Shown piece after piece: positions 20,776 through 30,480 of a DNA stretch of 45,926 bases. Position numbers and translations under genes: made by a program. The number at the start of each line of letters is the position of its first letter. The stretch's first letter is position 1. The notes beneath the pieces were generated by a model. It was not told the origin of the DNA, ran no database searches, and saw only the letters and a program-made list of their open reading frames with translations. Source of the stretch: a virus; the IMG/VR virus record IMGVR_UViG_3300031653_000004, positions 1-45,926 of that record, one strand, 5' to 3'.

Positions 20776-21066
20776 ATGGCTGTTTTGTATGATGACGATA
20801 TTTTTAATATGACTGAAGTTGGAGATGTTATTCCGGGAAAAGTTGATATCTCCAGTATCCAATGGTGCGGCCCAGGGATTAAGAAAGATCATGCCTGTAT
20901 TTTAAGTGAGGTTGGTGGGGTCGTTGTGTTTTCACATGTTGCTGTTGTGAAGGACGACTCAAAGGAGTTAACACCAGCTACACCATTCACCGTGGTTGAT
21001 CTTAAGGTTGATACGCTGGATAGCGGGGTAATTGTTGTGGTACGTAGCAGAAGGTGGCAAGTCTGA
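20776..21066 (+). CDS. Hypothetical beta-type protein, 96 aa
   Basis: ATG 20776 follows AATAGGAGGTACAA. Alternating Val-rich strands (GGVVVFSHVAVVKDD, TVVDLKVDTLDSGVIVVV) suggest a compact beta sandwich, perhaps a decoration protein. The next ATG overlaps its stop. Confidence 0.6.
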   Translation: MAVLYDDDIFNMTEVGDVIPGKVDISSIQWCGPGIKKDHACILSEVGGVVVFSHVAVVKDDSKELTPATPFTVVDLKVDTLDSGVIVVVRSRRWQV

Positions 21067-21296
21067 TGGGTGTATTAGGTACTGATACTGATGTTCCGGT
21101 AACTACTCCTGCTACGATTGGGGTGAAGAAAGGGATGGTTACCGGGTTGCCTTGGTATCCTTGTGGTGTCTGTGGGTTCTTCTTTCCGGAGAGTGAGTTT
21201 GAAGTTTTTGAAGGAAAGAGATATTGTCGACATAATAGATGTTATGAGGATATTAGAGATATTATTGCAGACAGAGTTGCCAGGAGGCGCAGATGA
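21066..21296 (+). CDS. Zinc-binding structural-region protein, 76 aa
   Basis: ATG 21066 overlaps the upstream TGA stop; the in-frame GTG 21054 has no clear site. CGVCGFFFPESEF plus a later RYCRHNRCYE give C-x2-C and C-x4-C pairs for one zinc, followed by a basic Arg-rich tail (RDIIADRVARRRR). Located between head and adaptor genes; connector or head-closure accessory is possible. Confidence 0.6.
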   Translation: MGVLGTDTDVPVTTPATIGVKKGMVTGLPWYPCGVCGFFFPESEFEVFEGKRYCRHNRCYEDIRDIIADRVARRRR

Positions 21297-22204
21297 CTGT
21301 ACAGGAAATGATTATCCAGATGTATGAGCAATCTACTGAAGCCCTTGAATATGATCCCTACACGGGGGGAACATTTGATATCGCTTCAGCAGGAGCTATC
21401 AGATGTCTTGCTCTTTTGAACAGGGCATATGACTATGTTTGCTCGTATAAGGTTCAGAGCGGGAGGCGGTTGCGGTTTGAGGAATTGCATGGGCAGGTAA
21501 GTTTTCAGACTGTGCTGGTTGAGGGAACTTCTCTTGATATAGGACATGGTCCTGCTGCAATTACGCTGGGAGATGGGTCCTCACAGGTTGATGATTATTA
21601 TAACGGGTATACGATTTATTTATATGATGGAACTGGAAAGGGGCAGTCTCGTATTGTTATGGACTACGCTGGAGATACTCTAATTGCTACTGTTAACAAG
21701 GACTGGGATACCTTGCCGGATACAACTACTTCTTATACTTTGTGTAAAAACTTTTATTCACTGAGCGATCTGGGGATTACTGAAGGTGAGCGTGTGTTTG
21801 GACTTATGAAAGTTCTTGATATGTATAGTAAAGAGGAATTGGGGTACGGCGGAAGGATTGATAGCTATACCGGGAACCTTGAGGATGGACAGATACCTAC
21901 CGAGTGGGTATTTGATCAGAACAGGTTACTGTTTAATTATCCCGTGAATGAGGCCCGTTGGTATAGGGTTGAGTACTATACATTGCCGAGTCCACTTACT
22001 AGCGGGGAAGAGAGTCCTGTCATTCCGGAAGCGTTCCACGAGGCAATGCTTGCCTTTTGTAACTATCAGATTGCTCAGAAGATGCACAACTTTGAGGATG
22101 CTGCGTATATATATAGAGGGATGGTTAACTTGCTTACTACGTTGTTGGTTGATGACGATGTAATGCAGGATCGTATTGACAGTTGTATGTATGCTGGGTA
22201 TTAA
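21293..22204 (+). CDS. Head-tail adaptor / tail tube A-like protein, 303 aa
   Basis: N-terminal helices (MIIQMYEQSTEALEY, AIRCLALLNRAYDY) and C-terminal motif WYRVEYYTLPSPL then IPEAFHEAMLAFCNYQIAQKM match the layout of podoviral adaptors joining portal to tail. Residues about 95-150 form an inserted beta domain (TIYLYDGTGKGQSRIV). Overlaps the preceding gene by 4 nt. The portal-like function of linking gp is inferred from family and order. Confidence 0.65.
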   Translation: MTVQEMIIQMYEQSTEALEYDPYTGGTFDIASAGAIRCLALLNRAYDYVCSYKVQSGRRLRFEELHGQVSFQTVLVEGTSLDIGHGPAAITLGDGSSQVDDYYNGYTIYLYDGTGKGQSRIVMDYAGDTLIATVNKDWDTLPDTTTSYTLCKNFYSLSDLGITEGERVFGLMKVLDMYSKEELGYGGRIDSYTGNLEDGQIPTEWVFDQNRLLFNYPVNEARWYRVEYYTLPSPLTSGEESPVIPEAFHEAMLAFCNYQIAQKMHNFEDAAYIYRGMVNLLTTLLVDDDVMQDRIDSCMYAGY

Positions 22205-22215
22205 GGAGGTTTTGA

Positions 22216-23109
22216 GTGGCTACTTTTACAGATGATTGGAATGCGGGGTTTGATGGCGCACCTGTAGGTACTGATAACGCTGCGAATGCTGATGATGATA
22301 TTAATACTACGAGGACTGCTATACGGGAAATTGTTGCACAGGAGCATGATTTTGCTGTTACTGATGTTACTAATCAGGGGAAGCATTTAGCTGGGAGTGC
22401 CAAGGCATACTATCAGGCTGATGCTCCCACGCTTACACCTGGCGGGGATGCTTTAGGGAGTGAGGACTATGGAAGGGTTTGGATAGACAGCGACACAGGT
22501 ATTATCTATCATTATAAAAGTGGAGGGTTTACTGCTTCTGCCGTATCAACTACTGCTGCAATAACAGTGGCCGAGGAGTCTTCCGATACTACTTGTTATC
22601 CTGTATTTGTCACTGCTGCTACCGGTAGTCTTGGCCCTAAGACTGGGACAAACTTAATGTTTGATTCCAGTACGGGGATACTTACTGCTACAGGCTTCGC
22701 TGGAGCTTTAACAGGCGATGTAACAGGAAATGCTGATACTGCAACTTCAGCTACTTCAGCGACTAATGCAACCACTGCTGACAGGATAGAAGATCAAGGT
22801 GGAGGTCATTCATTTAGAATAGAAGCGTTTACCGATAACTGGGATATGGATACTGATCAGTATTTTTACTTGGCTCATGGGGTCGGTGATCTTGACAAGA
22901 TTATGTCTGTGAGTGCCTCTATTCAAACAGCTGCTGGTTCATCAAAGCATTTCTTGCCATCGCTAGCCTGGGGTGGAACAGTAGACGGAGCTGGTATATA
23001 TGATGTAGGTAATACTGTTATTACATTAACGCGAGAGACTGGTGGCGGTTATGATACGGCAACATATAATAACGCCTTGGTTGTAATTACAATATGGTAT
23101 ACGGTGTAA
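22216..23109 (+). CDS. Tail fibre protein 1, 297 aa
   Basis: GTG start, AAGGAGGTTTTGA upstream. Residues 110-175 follow the tail-fibre pattern (DTTCYPVFVTAATG, LMFDSSTGILTATGFAG, Asn/Ala/Thr-rich repeats SATSATNATT) recognised in many phage fibres; the C-terminal part (about 195-297) is the likely receptor-contact or folding domain. N-terminal region would attach to the tail hub. Confidence 0.7.
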   Translation: MATFTDDWNAGFDGAPVGTDNAANADDDINTTRTAIREIVAQEHDFAVTDVTNQGKHLAGSAKAYYQADAPTLTPGGDALGSEDYGRVWIDSDTGIIYHYKSGGFTASAVSTTAAITVAEESSDTTCYPVFVTAATGSLGPKTGTNLMFDSSTGILTATGFAGALTGDVTGNADTATSATSATNATTADRIEDQGGGHSFRIEAFTDNWDMDTDQYFYLAHGVGDLDKIMSVSASIQTAAGSSKHFLPSLAWGGTVDGAGIYDVGNTVITLTRETGGGYDTATYNNALVVITIWYTV

Positions 23110-23112
23110 GTG

Positions 23113-24168
23113 ATGAATTCTACAACTAACCAAAGCAATCCGTTAAGTCCGCGGAGAAGGCCGGGGGCTGAGAGAACTCTCAATATTGATACTAATTTAT
23201 TTCCTTTTGATGCATTTACTGCAAATGGTCTGGATAATGATCCAAGGACACTTACCTTAGATGATTCGTGGAACTTGACTCTTGGTGGGAATTTTGTGGC
23301 CACTGGAGATGTGAGTATTACCGGTACTCTTGATGTGGATGGAGCGGTAACCTTTAATACTACATTGGAGGTTACCGAGAATGTTGACCTGAACGGAGAA
23401 CTGGATGTTGAGGGTGTGGCTAACCTTAATAATACTGATATAGATGGAGTACTTGACGTGTTTGGAGCAGCCGCTTTTCATAGCACGTTGGAACTTACTG
23501 GTAATGCTGACTTCAATGGTAACCTCGATGTAGATGGTACTACGAACGTTGATGGTTTAACTTCTGATGGAAACGTTGGAATTGGGAGAAGTCCTACACA
23601 GAAACTGGACGTATACAACAATAGTGGAACTGTACAGGCATTAATTGAATCAAATGGAGGCGAAGCACAGCTTGATTTAAAAAATACAATACTCAATTGG
23701 AGAATGTATGTATCCTCAGCGGATGGTGATTTGTGGTTTCAGAATATAACTAACAACTTGTCACCATTACATGTAGAAATATCAGCACCAAATGATCTAC
23801 TTACTTTAAGAAGTGTGGGCCGTGCTGATTTCGGCGGAGCTGTCGCCATTGGAAGCGGTGGTAGAATGATACTTACTACAGGAACTTATAATGCGTTGGA
23901 TGTTGCTAACACTGCTACAATCTACTGCAATACTGTTGGGGGTGATATTACAATCAATGACTTTACCGGTGGGGTAACCGGGCAGAGATTATCCATTGTT
24001 AAGAGTTCCTCCTCCAACGATTTAAATCTAACTGCTTCCAGCGGAAGTAACCAGCAGATGCAACTAACTGGTGGTAGTATAACTTTGTCGACTGATGTTG
24101 GGGGGATATTATTGGACTTTGCTGGGACGTATTGGACAGAAACAGCAAGGAGCGGTGGATGGGCGTAG
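23113..24168 (+). CDS. Tail fibre protein 2 with beta-repeat shaft, 351 aa
   Basis: The stop of the first fibre gene is followed immediately by GTG 23110, then ATG 23113; no good ribosome site, so coupled translation is likely. Residues about 60-155 hold repeats of roughly 18 residues centred on LDVDG (TGTLDVDGAVTFN, LNGELDVEGVANLN, FNGNLDVDGTTNVD), a beta-roll or helix shaft. A GNVGIGRSPTQKLDV segment, common in fibre proteins, follows, then a C-terminal globular domain. N-terminus is Pro/Arg-rich. Confidence 0.7.
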   Translation: MNSTTNQSNPLSPRRRPGAERTLNIDTNLFPFDAFTANGLDNDPRTLTLDDSWNLTLGGNFVATGDVSITGTLDVDGAVTFNTTLEVTENVDLNGELDVEGVANLNNTDIDGVLDVFGAAAFHSTLELTGNADFNGNLDVDGTTNVDGLTSDGNVGIGRSPTQKLDVYNNSGTVQALIESNGGEAQLDLKNTILNWRMYVSSADGDLWFQNITNNLSPLHVEISAPNDLLTLRSVGRADFGGAVAIGSGGRMILTTGTYNALDVANTATIYCNTVGGDITINDFTGGVTGQRLSIVKSSSSNDLNLTASSGSNQQMQLTGGSITLSTDVGGILLDFAGTYWTETARSGGWA

Positions 24169-24180
24169 TGGGGTATGTTG

Positions 24181-24588
24181 ATGGCTGAGAAGGAGTTTTT
24201 TACTTCGTTGATGGCTGACTTTAAACGGGAGTTGCTTGAGTTTATTTCCGGGAAGTTTGCCGATCAGGAGAAGCTTTTTAATACACGGTTGGCTCCTATT
24301 GAGAAGACTCAGGATAGGCATACCAATGATATAACTGAGCTGTATGAGACGAACAGGAAGGTGGTTGATCGGTTCTTTAGTCAGGATGCCAAGATCGAGA
24401 ATGTGAAGAGCCAGATTATGCAGCAGGGTGAACGGTTTGGAGGGAAGATTGAAGAGATTGAAAAGGACATAATTGAGCATAAGAAGAACCATGACAAGAG
24501 GGGGAGTACTAGTAAGTGGGCTATCGGTATTACTATTTCTTCCCTTATTGCCTTGACTGGATTACTTATTGCTGTTTTTAAGAGGTGA
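24181..24588 (+). CDS. Coiled-coil membrane protein, lysis candidate, 135 aa
   Basis: Start ATG 24181 (GTGGGG upstream) is slightly better spaced than ATG 24175. Long charged helix (residues 10-105, with Glu/Lys heptads), ending in a hydrophobic span (WAIGITISSLIALTGLLIAVF) and a basic tail. A C-terminal anchor with a coiled coil suggests a lysis-time membrane protein or a spanin-like component. It precedes the small holin-like gene. Confidence 0.6.
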   Translation: MAEKEFFTSLMADFKRELLEFISGKFADQEKLFNTRLAPIEKTQDRHTNDITELYETNRKVVDRFFSQDAKIENVKSQIMQQGERFGGKIEEIEKDIIEHKKNHDKRGSTSKWAIGITISSLIALTGLLIAVFKR

Positions 24589-24592
24589 GAAT

Positions 24593-24769
24593 ATGTTTAA
24601 GGATAAGAATGGGAAGATCAGTTCAAAAAGGATTTGTGGTTTCATTTGCATTTTGGCCGGAATTGTGATAGCATTTGTCAAAGGGGGCACGGAAGCAATA
24701 CCAGTGCTGAGTACTGGAACGTTGCTACTTGGTGTCGGGGTACTGGAGAAAAGCAACCCGGAGGGGTAA
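24593..24769 (+). CDS. Small two-segment membrane protein, candidate holin, 58 aa
   Basis: ATG 24593 follows GAGGTGAGAAT. Short basic head (FKDKNGKISSKR), hydrophobic helix (ICGFICILAGIVIAFV), short loop, second hydrophobic stretch (VLSTGTLLLGVGVLEK). This NGKISSKR-two-helix pattern is common among small phage membrane proteins proposed as holins. Stops directly before the next ATG. Confidence 0.6.
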   Translation: MFKDKNGKISSKRICGFICILAGIVIAFVKGGTEAIPVLSTGTLLLGVGVLEKSNPEG

Positions 24770-26572
24770 ATGGCCAATACTATTGATATTCCTATCAGAC
24801 CGCTAATTCAGGGGATCAGGAAAGATGTTCCAGAAAACTTGGTACCTCTTGGTGCTTTTAGCGATATCAATAATATTTATGTTACCAAAACAGGATTGAA
24901 GAAGAGAGGGTGTATCTACATCTACCGGGACCTTGATGCGGTAGACTATCCTCCTATTCAGGGAATTGAAACCTTTTGGGATACTACAGGGAATAAAACT
25001 ACAATAATTTTTGATAAGAAGTTTATTTATGCAGTTACGGCTGCTGGCTATGTCAGGAAGGAATGGACGTATGCTACCGGGACTTGCTCTTCAAGTGGTA
25101 GAACAGTTACCGGGTCAGGTACACTTTGGGATACTGCTGCTTCCTACGTTCAGGCAGGAGACCTGTTTGTGCTTGATGCTAATGGAAGTGGGGATGGTCC
25201 TGAAGAAATACTTATAGCTAGTGTAACAGATGATACCCACTTGGAGTTGGCTTCTACACCTGCGGGTACTTATGGTGCAAGTACCGACTACAAAATTGTG
25301 AGAGCATTCAAGTTTGTTGGACAAGACTTGCTTGATTGGGCAACAAGGGCAGACCTTCTTTATTACACAGATCATGATAAGCCGGTTGTAAAGTGGGATG
25401 GTACTACTTTTACCGTGGTTGATTCCGGACTATTCAAAGCACGGTGTCTTACCTACTTTAATGATAGACTTATTTTAGGGAATACTATAAATGTCACGGA
25501 TGGCACGTATCATAAGCAACGGTTCCGTTGGGGTAATAGAGCAAGTGAAACTCTTACCGATGATAATCACTACCTTGACTTACCTTATACCAGTGATGAA
25601 TTGTTGCGGCTCATCCCTCTAGGTAGTCTGCTGATTGCTTACTTTGAGAACAGTATATGGTACGGTCAACCCACGAATATGCAAAGTGATCTTCCTTATG
25701 CTTTTACCAGGCTTGATACCGGGGGGATTGGTTTGGTTGGGCAGAGGGCAGTTATTCCATGGACAGATGGACACTTTTTTATTGGACAGGATAATTTCTA
25801 TTACCTAAACTTTTCCAGTCAGCAACCACTTACCCCTGTAGGAAATGCAGTGTTCGATTTCGTTGACCGCTTGGAGATCAGGGACAGTCTTTGGAGGTCT
25901 TACGTCTCCGTTGACCCTTTGAACGATAGTATTGTATTTGGTTTGCCTGGAAGTGGAAGTGCTGCAAGTTTAAGTTGTCTGTTTGTTTATAACTATTTTA
26001 CACAGTCATGGAGTAAACACCAGGTTACTCTAGACTTTCTTGGTACAAAAAGTCTTGTCGACATTACTCAGTATGATGAGCTTGAGGGCACTTATGATGA
26101 TCTTGTGGGTACCTATGATGAGCTTAGTAGTGGCCCACAGAGTATTGCATTATGGCATGGTTTGGCGGGAAGACTTAGTACTTTCAGGGATACTGTAGTC
26201 ACCGACGACGGCTCTACCATTAGTGTGTCACTTGATACAGGCGATATGGATTTCGACCAACCAAACATGTATAAAGGGTTTTATAAGATGACCCTGAAGT
26301 TGCGGGAACCTTACACGAACAGTTACAGTAGTGAAAACCTTGTACTGTTTCTTCAAGGGTCTGTAGATCGTGGAACAACATGGAAGGATTTGGGAAGTTT
26401 TACGATAGAGGAAAATGAGAGTGAAGCAGTTGTCTTCTTTAGGTTGTTAGGTGGGCAAGCCCGCTTTCGCATTTATAATAACAGCGTAAACTTTGATACG
26501 TTTACTATAGAAGAGATAGTACTTACTATCTCAGGGAAAGGGAAAGAAACTGTTGAGAAGCAGTCAGGATAG
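24770..26572 (+). CDS. Tail tube B-like / tail stabilisation protein, 600 aa
   Basis: The previous gene ends just before it with GGAGGGGTAA as the site. Begins IDIPIRPLIQGIRKDVPENLVPLGAFSDINNIYVTKTGLKKRG-like text (quoted in part: IRPLIQGIRKDVP), a start typical of podoviral proteins forming the tail nozzle beta-propeller. Further on, LIAYFENSIWYGQP and YFTQSWSKHQV are propeller-blade strands. An inserted immunoglobulin-like segment lies around 95-170. It would form the lower tail with the adaptor. Confidence 0.75.
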   Translation: MANTIDIPIRPLIQGIRKDVPENLVPLGAFSDINNIYVTKTGLKKRGCIYIYRDLDAVDYPPIQGIETFWDTTGNKTTIIFDKKFIYAVTAAGYVRKEWTYATGTCSSSGRTVTGSGTLWDTAASYVQAGDLFVLDANGSGDGPEEILIASVTDDTHLELASTPAGTYGASTDYKIVRAFKFVGQDLLDWATRADLLYYTDHDKPVVKWDGTTFTVVDSGLFKARCLTYFNDRLILGNTINVTDGTYHKQRFRWGNRASETLTDDNHYLDLPYTSDELLRLIPLGSLLIAYFENSIWYGQPTNMQSDLPYAFTRLDTGGIGLVGQRAVIPWTDGHFFIGQDNFYYLNFSSQQPLTPVGNAVFDFVDRLEIRDSLWRSYVSVDPLNDSIVFGLPGSGSAASLSCLFVYNYFTQSWSKHQVTLDFLGTKSLVDITQYDELEGTYDDLVGTYDELSSGPQSIALWHGLAGRLSTFRDTVVTDDGSTISVSLDTGDMDFDQPNMYKGFYKMTLKLREPYTNSYSSENLVLFLQGSVDRGTTWKDLGSFTIEENESEAVVFFRLLGGQARFRIYNNSVNFDTFTIEEIVLTISGKGKETVEKQSG

Positions 26573-26581
26573 GAGGGTGTT

Positions 26582-27664
26582 ATGGCTTGGGTATACGATG
26601 GAGAATTAGGAACGAATGTCTGGAAAGGAGTGGATACAGGGCTGTATGATGAACAAGGTAACCCTATTTATCAGACATGGTGGGAAAGTTTATGGAATCC
26701 TGCCACAGGGTTTAATATGGACCCTAATGCCTTTGCCGAGGCGTACACGAATGTTAATCCCTACACAGAGGATGCAATAGCAGCTCTTGAAGGCTTTAAC
26801 CTTGACGATTATTATGGAGCTTTTGAACAGTATGTAAATAACTTTGATCCTAACAACCCGAACTATTATACAAACCTAAATATAAACCCCTACACACTAG
26901 CTCCGTCTGCTGCTACAGCTGCCGCAATGGATGCTGCCGACTTTGATCCGGCTGCATTCTTCAACTTGTTTATGAACCAGATGTCAGGACCTCTTGCAAA
27001 TCTTGTGTCTGGGCAGCAAAGCGCGCTGCAACAAAGCCTTACCGAGAGAGCAAACACTCTAAGTAACCAAGCGATTAACAGTGTTATGGACAGGTTCGGA
27101 GATTTGGGAAGTTTATATTCAACTGCCTCTCTAAATGAGGCTGCCTTTCAAGGGGCACAACCTTTTGCCGATGTCGCTAATTTGTTAGGACAGCAACAGA
27201 TAAATCTTACAGGTAATTTGTGGGGTCAGGGTATGGGTCAGGCGGCAGAGGGTATGCAGTATGGTGCAGGTTTACAGCAACAAGCTAACCAGCAGAACAC
27301 TGCGAACCAACAGCAAACAACCCTACAGAATGCCTTATTGCAGCAGCAAGCTGCACAACAAACAGGTCAGTGGGGAATGGATGCGCAAGCGTTAGCAGCT
27401 CAGCTTGCACAGTCTAATGCGGCCAACGCTTTAACTGCTGGACAATTTGGTGCGGAACAGGACTTGCAAGCGTTTTTGGCTAACCTTGGACTTACACAAG
27501 CGCAGGTTGATCAGGCTCTCACTCTCCTTGGAATGCAGCTTGGCTTTGGCACACCGGAGTATGTCGCCCCGGATATGGTGACAAACCCGGCTGGGGGGGA
27601 AGCGGCGCTTGGTGGGATAGAAGACATTGCCAGTATTGTAATAAGGTTACTTGGTTTATTGTAA
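26582..27664 (+). CDS. Ala/Gln-rich ejection protein, 360 aa
   Basis: GGAGGGTGTT before ATG. N-terminal 100 residues are Trp/Tyr/Asn-rich; residues 115-330 are a long Ala/Gln helix (QQQANQQNTANQQQTT, AQALAAQLAQ), amphipathic and low in charge; the end is hydrophobic (DIASIVIRLLGLL). This composition matches internal virion proteins ejected with DNA to make a channel across the envelope. The family is not certain. Confidence 0.65.
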   Translation: MAWVYDGELGTNVWKGVDTGLYDEQGNPIYQTWWESLWNPATGFNMDPNAFAEAYTNVNPYTEDAIAALEGFNLDDYYGAFEQYVNNFDPNNPNYYTNLNINPYTLAPSAATAAAMDAADFDPAAFFNLFMNQMSGPLANLVSGQQSALQQSLTERANTLSNQAINSVMDRFGDLGSLYSTASLNEAAFQGAQPFADVANLLGQQQINLTGNLWGQGMGQAAEGMQYGAGLQQQANQQNTANQQQTTLQNALLQQQAAQQTGQWGMDAQALAAQLAQSNAANALTAGQFGAEQDLQAFLANLGLTQAQVDQALTLLGMQLGFGTPEYVAPDMVTNPAGGEAALGGIEDIASIVIRLLGLL

Positions 27665-27674
27665 GGAGTAGAAT

Positions 27675-30467
27675 ATGCCTATAGGAAGGAATCCACAATT
27701 TATTGATAGGAGGGGTCAACAGCTTCAAAGAAATCAACAGAGTCAGCAGAACTTGTTAGGCTCAATCCAAAACCTTGTAAACCTGAAACAGCGGCAAAAG
27801 GAAGCAGAGGAACAAAAGCGCCAGTTTGAAGCAAACTTAACATATAATTATACTACTCTAAACAAAACTATTGCAGCAAACGCCGCTTTACAGGAGGACC
27901 GACAAGCACACGAACTTAAGCTGAATGAAATTGGGACTATTAAGGATGCATTGAATGCCGGGATTGCAAAGTTTGGAAATGATCCTACTGCCTACATGAA
28001 TACACCTGAAGGGGAAAATGTTTTAAAGGGGTTGCTTATTGCATATGGCGCAGATGATAAGACTATAAAGTATTGGGTTGATTCTGTGAAGAACGGGATG
28101 TTTACTCCACAGGGTGTTGCTGCCTTAGCGGATAATATTTATGCTTCCGGCGGGATAGAAGGCTATCCTTCGGGCACTACTGATCCGGAGAAAGGTATTA
28201 TAAGCTTAACTTCTCTCCTTACTTCTCCTAATCCGGAGGAAAGACGAGACAGAGGAATGGGTGAGCCTCTTTCAACAGCCAAGAAGTTTGTGGGTGGTGA
28301 GATCCCCCCTCCAGATTTGGAAGATACCACTGCCAACGAACCTACCATTGAAGATACTTCCCTTGCCCAACCACTAGAGCCTACCCCTTCAGAAGAACCT
28401 CCTGTTATGGAAGAGAGAACACACCTTGAACCATATGAAGAGTATGCTGGAGTATCTTATACAGTTCCCGCAGTTGGTATGGTATCAGAGGAACAAGTGG
28501 AGACAATTGATCCTTCCTTATCACAGGATATTGTTAATGCTGCACACTCATGGTACAACAGTACCTATGATTTAAACGATCCCAAGAGGCAGGGAGCCAT
28601 TGACTACCTTGCAGCGCATTTTCCCAGAGAGCAACTTATCGATGTATTACAGCAAGTAAGATCGTATGATTTGTTGAAAACAAGCATAACCGAAGCTCAA
28701 CAAAAGCTTCAAAAGACTGGTTCACTAATTCCTGGTTGGCAGTCATCCCAAACAGGTGAGAATATTATCCAAGGACAAATTGATGCTGCGTATAAAAAGA
28801 TTGAGACTATTCCTCAAACTGTGAGAGATATCGTTGATGGTACACTTCAGGAAACGGTGCCGGTTCAGGTGCCTCCAACTATAAACGATGTCTACGATAA
28901 GCTTTATGAGGCGCAAATACTGAGAATCCCTGGAGACAAGCCCGGAGTAAAGGAACTTCAAGGGGAAATAATAGACGCAGTATACCAGCAGGTAAAGGAT
29001 CAGATGAGTACCCAGCTTGAACGGTTTGATATGGCGAAAAGGCAGGAGATACTTAAGCCTCTGCTTGATGCCGGACAGATATCTCAAGGGGCCTATGATG
29101 CAGGAAAGTTTATTCTTAATCCTGATGTAGACATCAAAGATGTCCAGGTTCCCAGTACGATGTCCTTTAAGATTGACCTTAGCACGTATCAGGCAGAAGC
29201 AATCAAGATGGGTATTATGCCTGACGTACCAAAGAAAACCTACTATAGGGAGGTTACCTTTCTTGCGCCTGTTCCTGAAAAAGGTGTTGAACCAACAGTG
29301 AATCCTGAAGTGAATACGGCTCTTGAAAGTATCGAGCAAAATGCAGGGTTTGAACCGGCAGCACTGGATCAGCTTACGGAACGTGTTCTTAGCGGCGATA
29401 TGCCAAGCTTTGAGGAACTTGCAACACTGAATGACTATGGAGTGAATATTCCCAATAACACTCTATCCGCTTTTCAGGGTGTGGCTTCAGGTAACCCCAC
29501 CCCACAGGAAAGCTCCCTCTACAACTATATCCTTAGCCAGACAGTAGACTCAGCAGGGAAAAGAATACTCTACCAATTCAGGAAAGGAATAACGAATGCG
29601 GACATTGGAGAAGGCTTCACCAATGCGAGTGTGACAGTACGAGCACATGAAGCGGTCGGCAAATTCCTCGAAGATATTAACAACGGTATTTATAGCCCGC
29701 TCACGGTATTCGGGATGACCGCTAATCAGGAGAGTGTAGAGTCCTATGCTGATGCCTGTCTCGCCGCCGCAAAGGTAGACTCAGAACTAGCTTTGGCTGC
29801 GGAGAGAAGGAGTGCAGAACAAAAAAATATCGCGGCCACTCAGGAAACAATGCTGAAGAACCAGATGACTGGGCAGACGTGGGACACCCAGGTGCTGAAT
29901 ACAACAGCAGATCTCTATGAAGTACTGACAAGGTGTGATTTGAATGGATGGAAGTCCTTGTATGAACAGGCGGCAATCGAAAAAATGAACGCCGAAGTTG
30001 CAAACTTAAAGGATGTCTTTGACAATGCCGGTGCAAAGGCTGTTCTTAATCAAAGCTATGAACTTTATTCGATGTATATGGCTGACATTGTTGCGAAGGC
30101 TGATGGTAACAGTGAAAAGGCCAAGGAACTCTTTGCTAATTACTTAAAGGATATACCAGCATTTAGAAACATTATGGACAACTATCACAAACTGGCTGCG
30201 TACTTTCTTAATATAGGTGGTGTATCCGAGGAGGCAATTGCTGTTCCAGAAAAATATACGTTTGCTCATGCCTTAAGAATAGGAAGTTTACTTAAATATA
30301 TTTCTGACAAGGCAAATGGTATTGGAGGAACAACTGGGTATGGATCAAGTCTTGATCTTGGAGGGCTTGGAACAGGGTCCGGAACAGAGTACAGAGCAAT
30401 AAATCCAATGGCTTTTGATGAGAAGGAATTAGCGGCTATTGAAAGTGTTGAAAAGGATGAAGATTAA
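27675..30467 (+). CDS. Internal virion (ejection) protein 2, 930 aa
   Basis: Starts MPIGRNPQFIDRRGQQ with a Gln-rich coiled-coil head (residues 12-60), a Pro/Glu/Thr-rich middle (about 190-270) and long helical domains afterwards. No catalytic motif, such as a lytic transglycosylase or protease signature, was recognised. It sits between the other two candidate ejection proteins, so it probably belongs to the same internal complex. Plus-strand G excess fades through this gene toward A/C-rich codons. Confidence 0.65.
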   Translation: MPIGRNPQFIDRRGQQLQRNQQSQQNLLGSIQNLVNLKQRQKEAEEQKRQFEANLTYNYTTLNKTIAANAALQEDRQAHELKLNEIGTIKDALNAGIAKFGNDPTAYMNTPEGENVLKGLLIAYGADDKTIKYWVDSVKNGMFTPQGVAALADNIYASGGIEGYPSGTTDPEKGIISLTSLLTSPNPEERRDRGMGEPLSTAKKFVGGEIPPPDLEDTTANEPTIEDTSLAQPLEPTPSEEPPVMEERTHLEPYEEYAGVSYTVPAVGMVSEEQVETIDPSLSQDIVNAAHSWYNSTYDLNDPKRQGAIDYLAAHFPREQLIDVLQQVRSYDLLKTSITEAQQKLQKTGSLIPGWQSSQTGENIIQGQIDAAYKKIETIPQTVRDIVDGTLQETVPVQVPPTINDVYDKLYEAQILRIPGDKPGVKELQGEIIDAVYQQVKDQMSTQLERFDMAKRQEILKPLLDAGQISQGAYDAGKFILNPDVDIKDVQVPSTMSFKIDLSTYQAEAIKMGIMPDVPKKTYYREVTFLAPVPEKGVEPTVNPEVNTALESIEQNAGFEPAALDQLTERVLSGDMPSFEELATLNDYGVNIPNNTLSAFQGVASGNPTPQESSLYNYILSQTVDSAGKRILYQFRKGITNADIGEGFTNASVTVRAHEAVGKFLEDINNGIYSPLTVFGMTANQESVESYADACLAAAKVDSELALAAERRSAEQKNIAATQETMLKNQMTGQTWDTQVLNTTADLYEVLTRCDLNGWKSLYEQAAIEKMNAEVANLKDVFDNAGAKAVLNQSYELYSMYMADIVAKADGNSEKAKELFANYLKDIPAFRNIMDNYHKLAAYFLNIGGVSEEAIAVPEKYTFAHALRIGSLLKYISDKANGIGGTTGYGSSLDLGGLGTGSGTEYRAINPMAFDEKELAAIESVEKDED

Positions 30468-30480
30468 AAAGGAATAACAT

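Noticed and set aside
22176-22204. TTGACA-17-TATTAA upstream of the first tail fibre
   Set aside because: The mapped start would fall after the AAGGAGG site at 22203-22209, so the mRNA would lose its ribosome site; likely chance in a coding end.
28743-29339. 198-codon minus-strand frame inside the 930-aa gene
   Set aside because: Antisense shadow with no ribosome site or neighbours on that strand.
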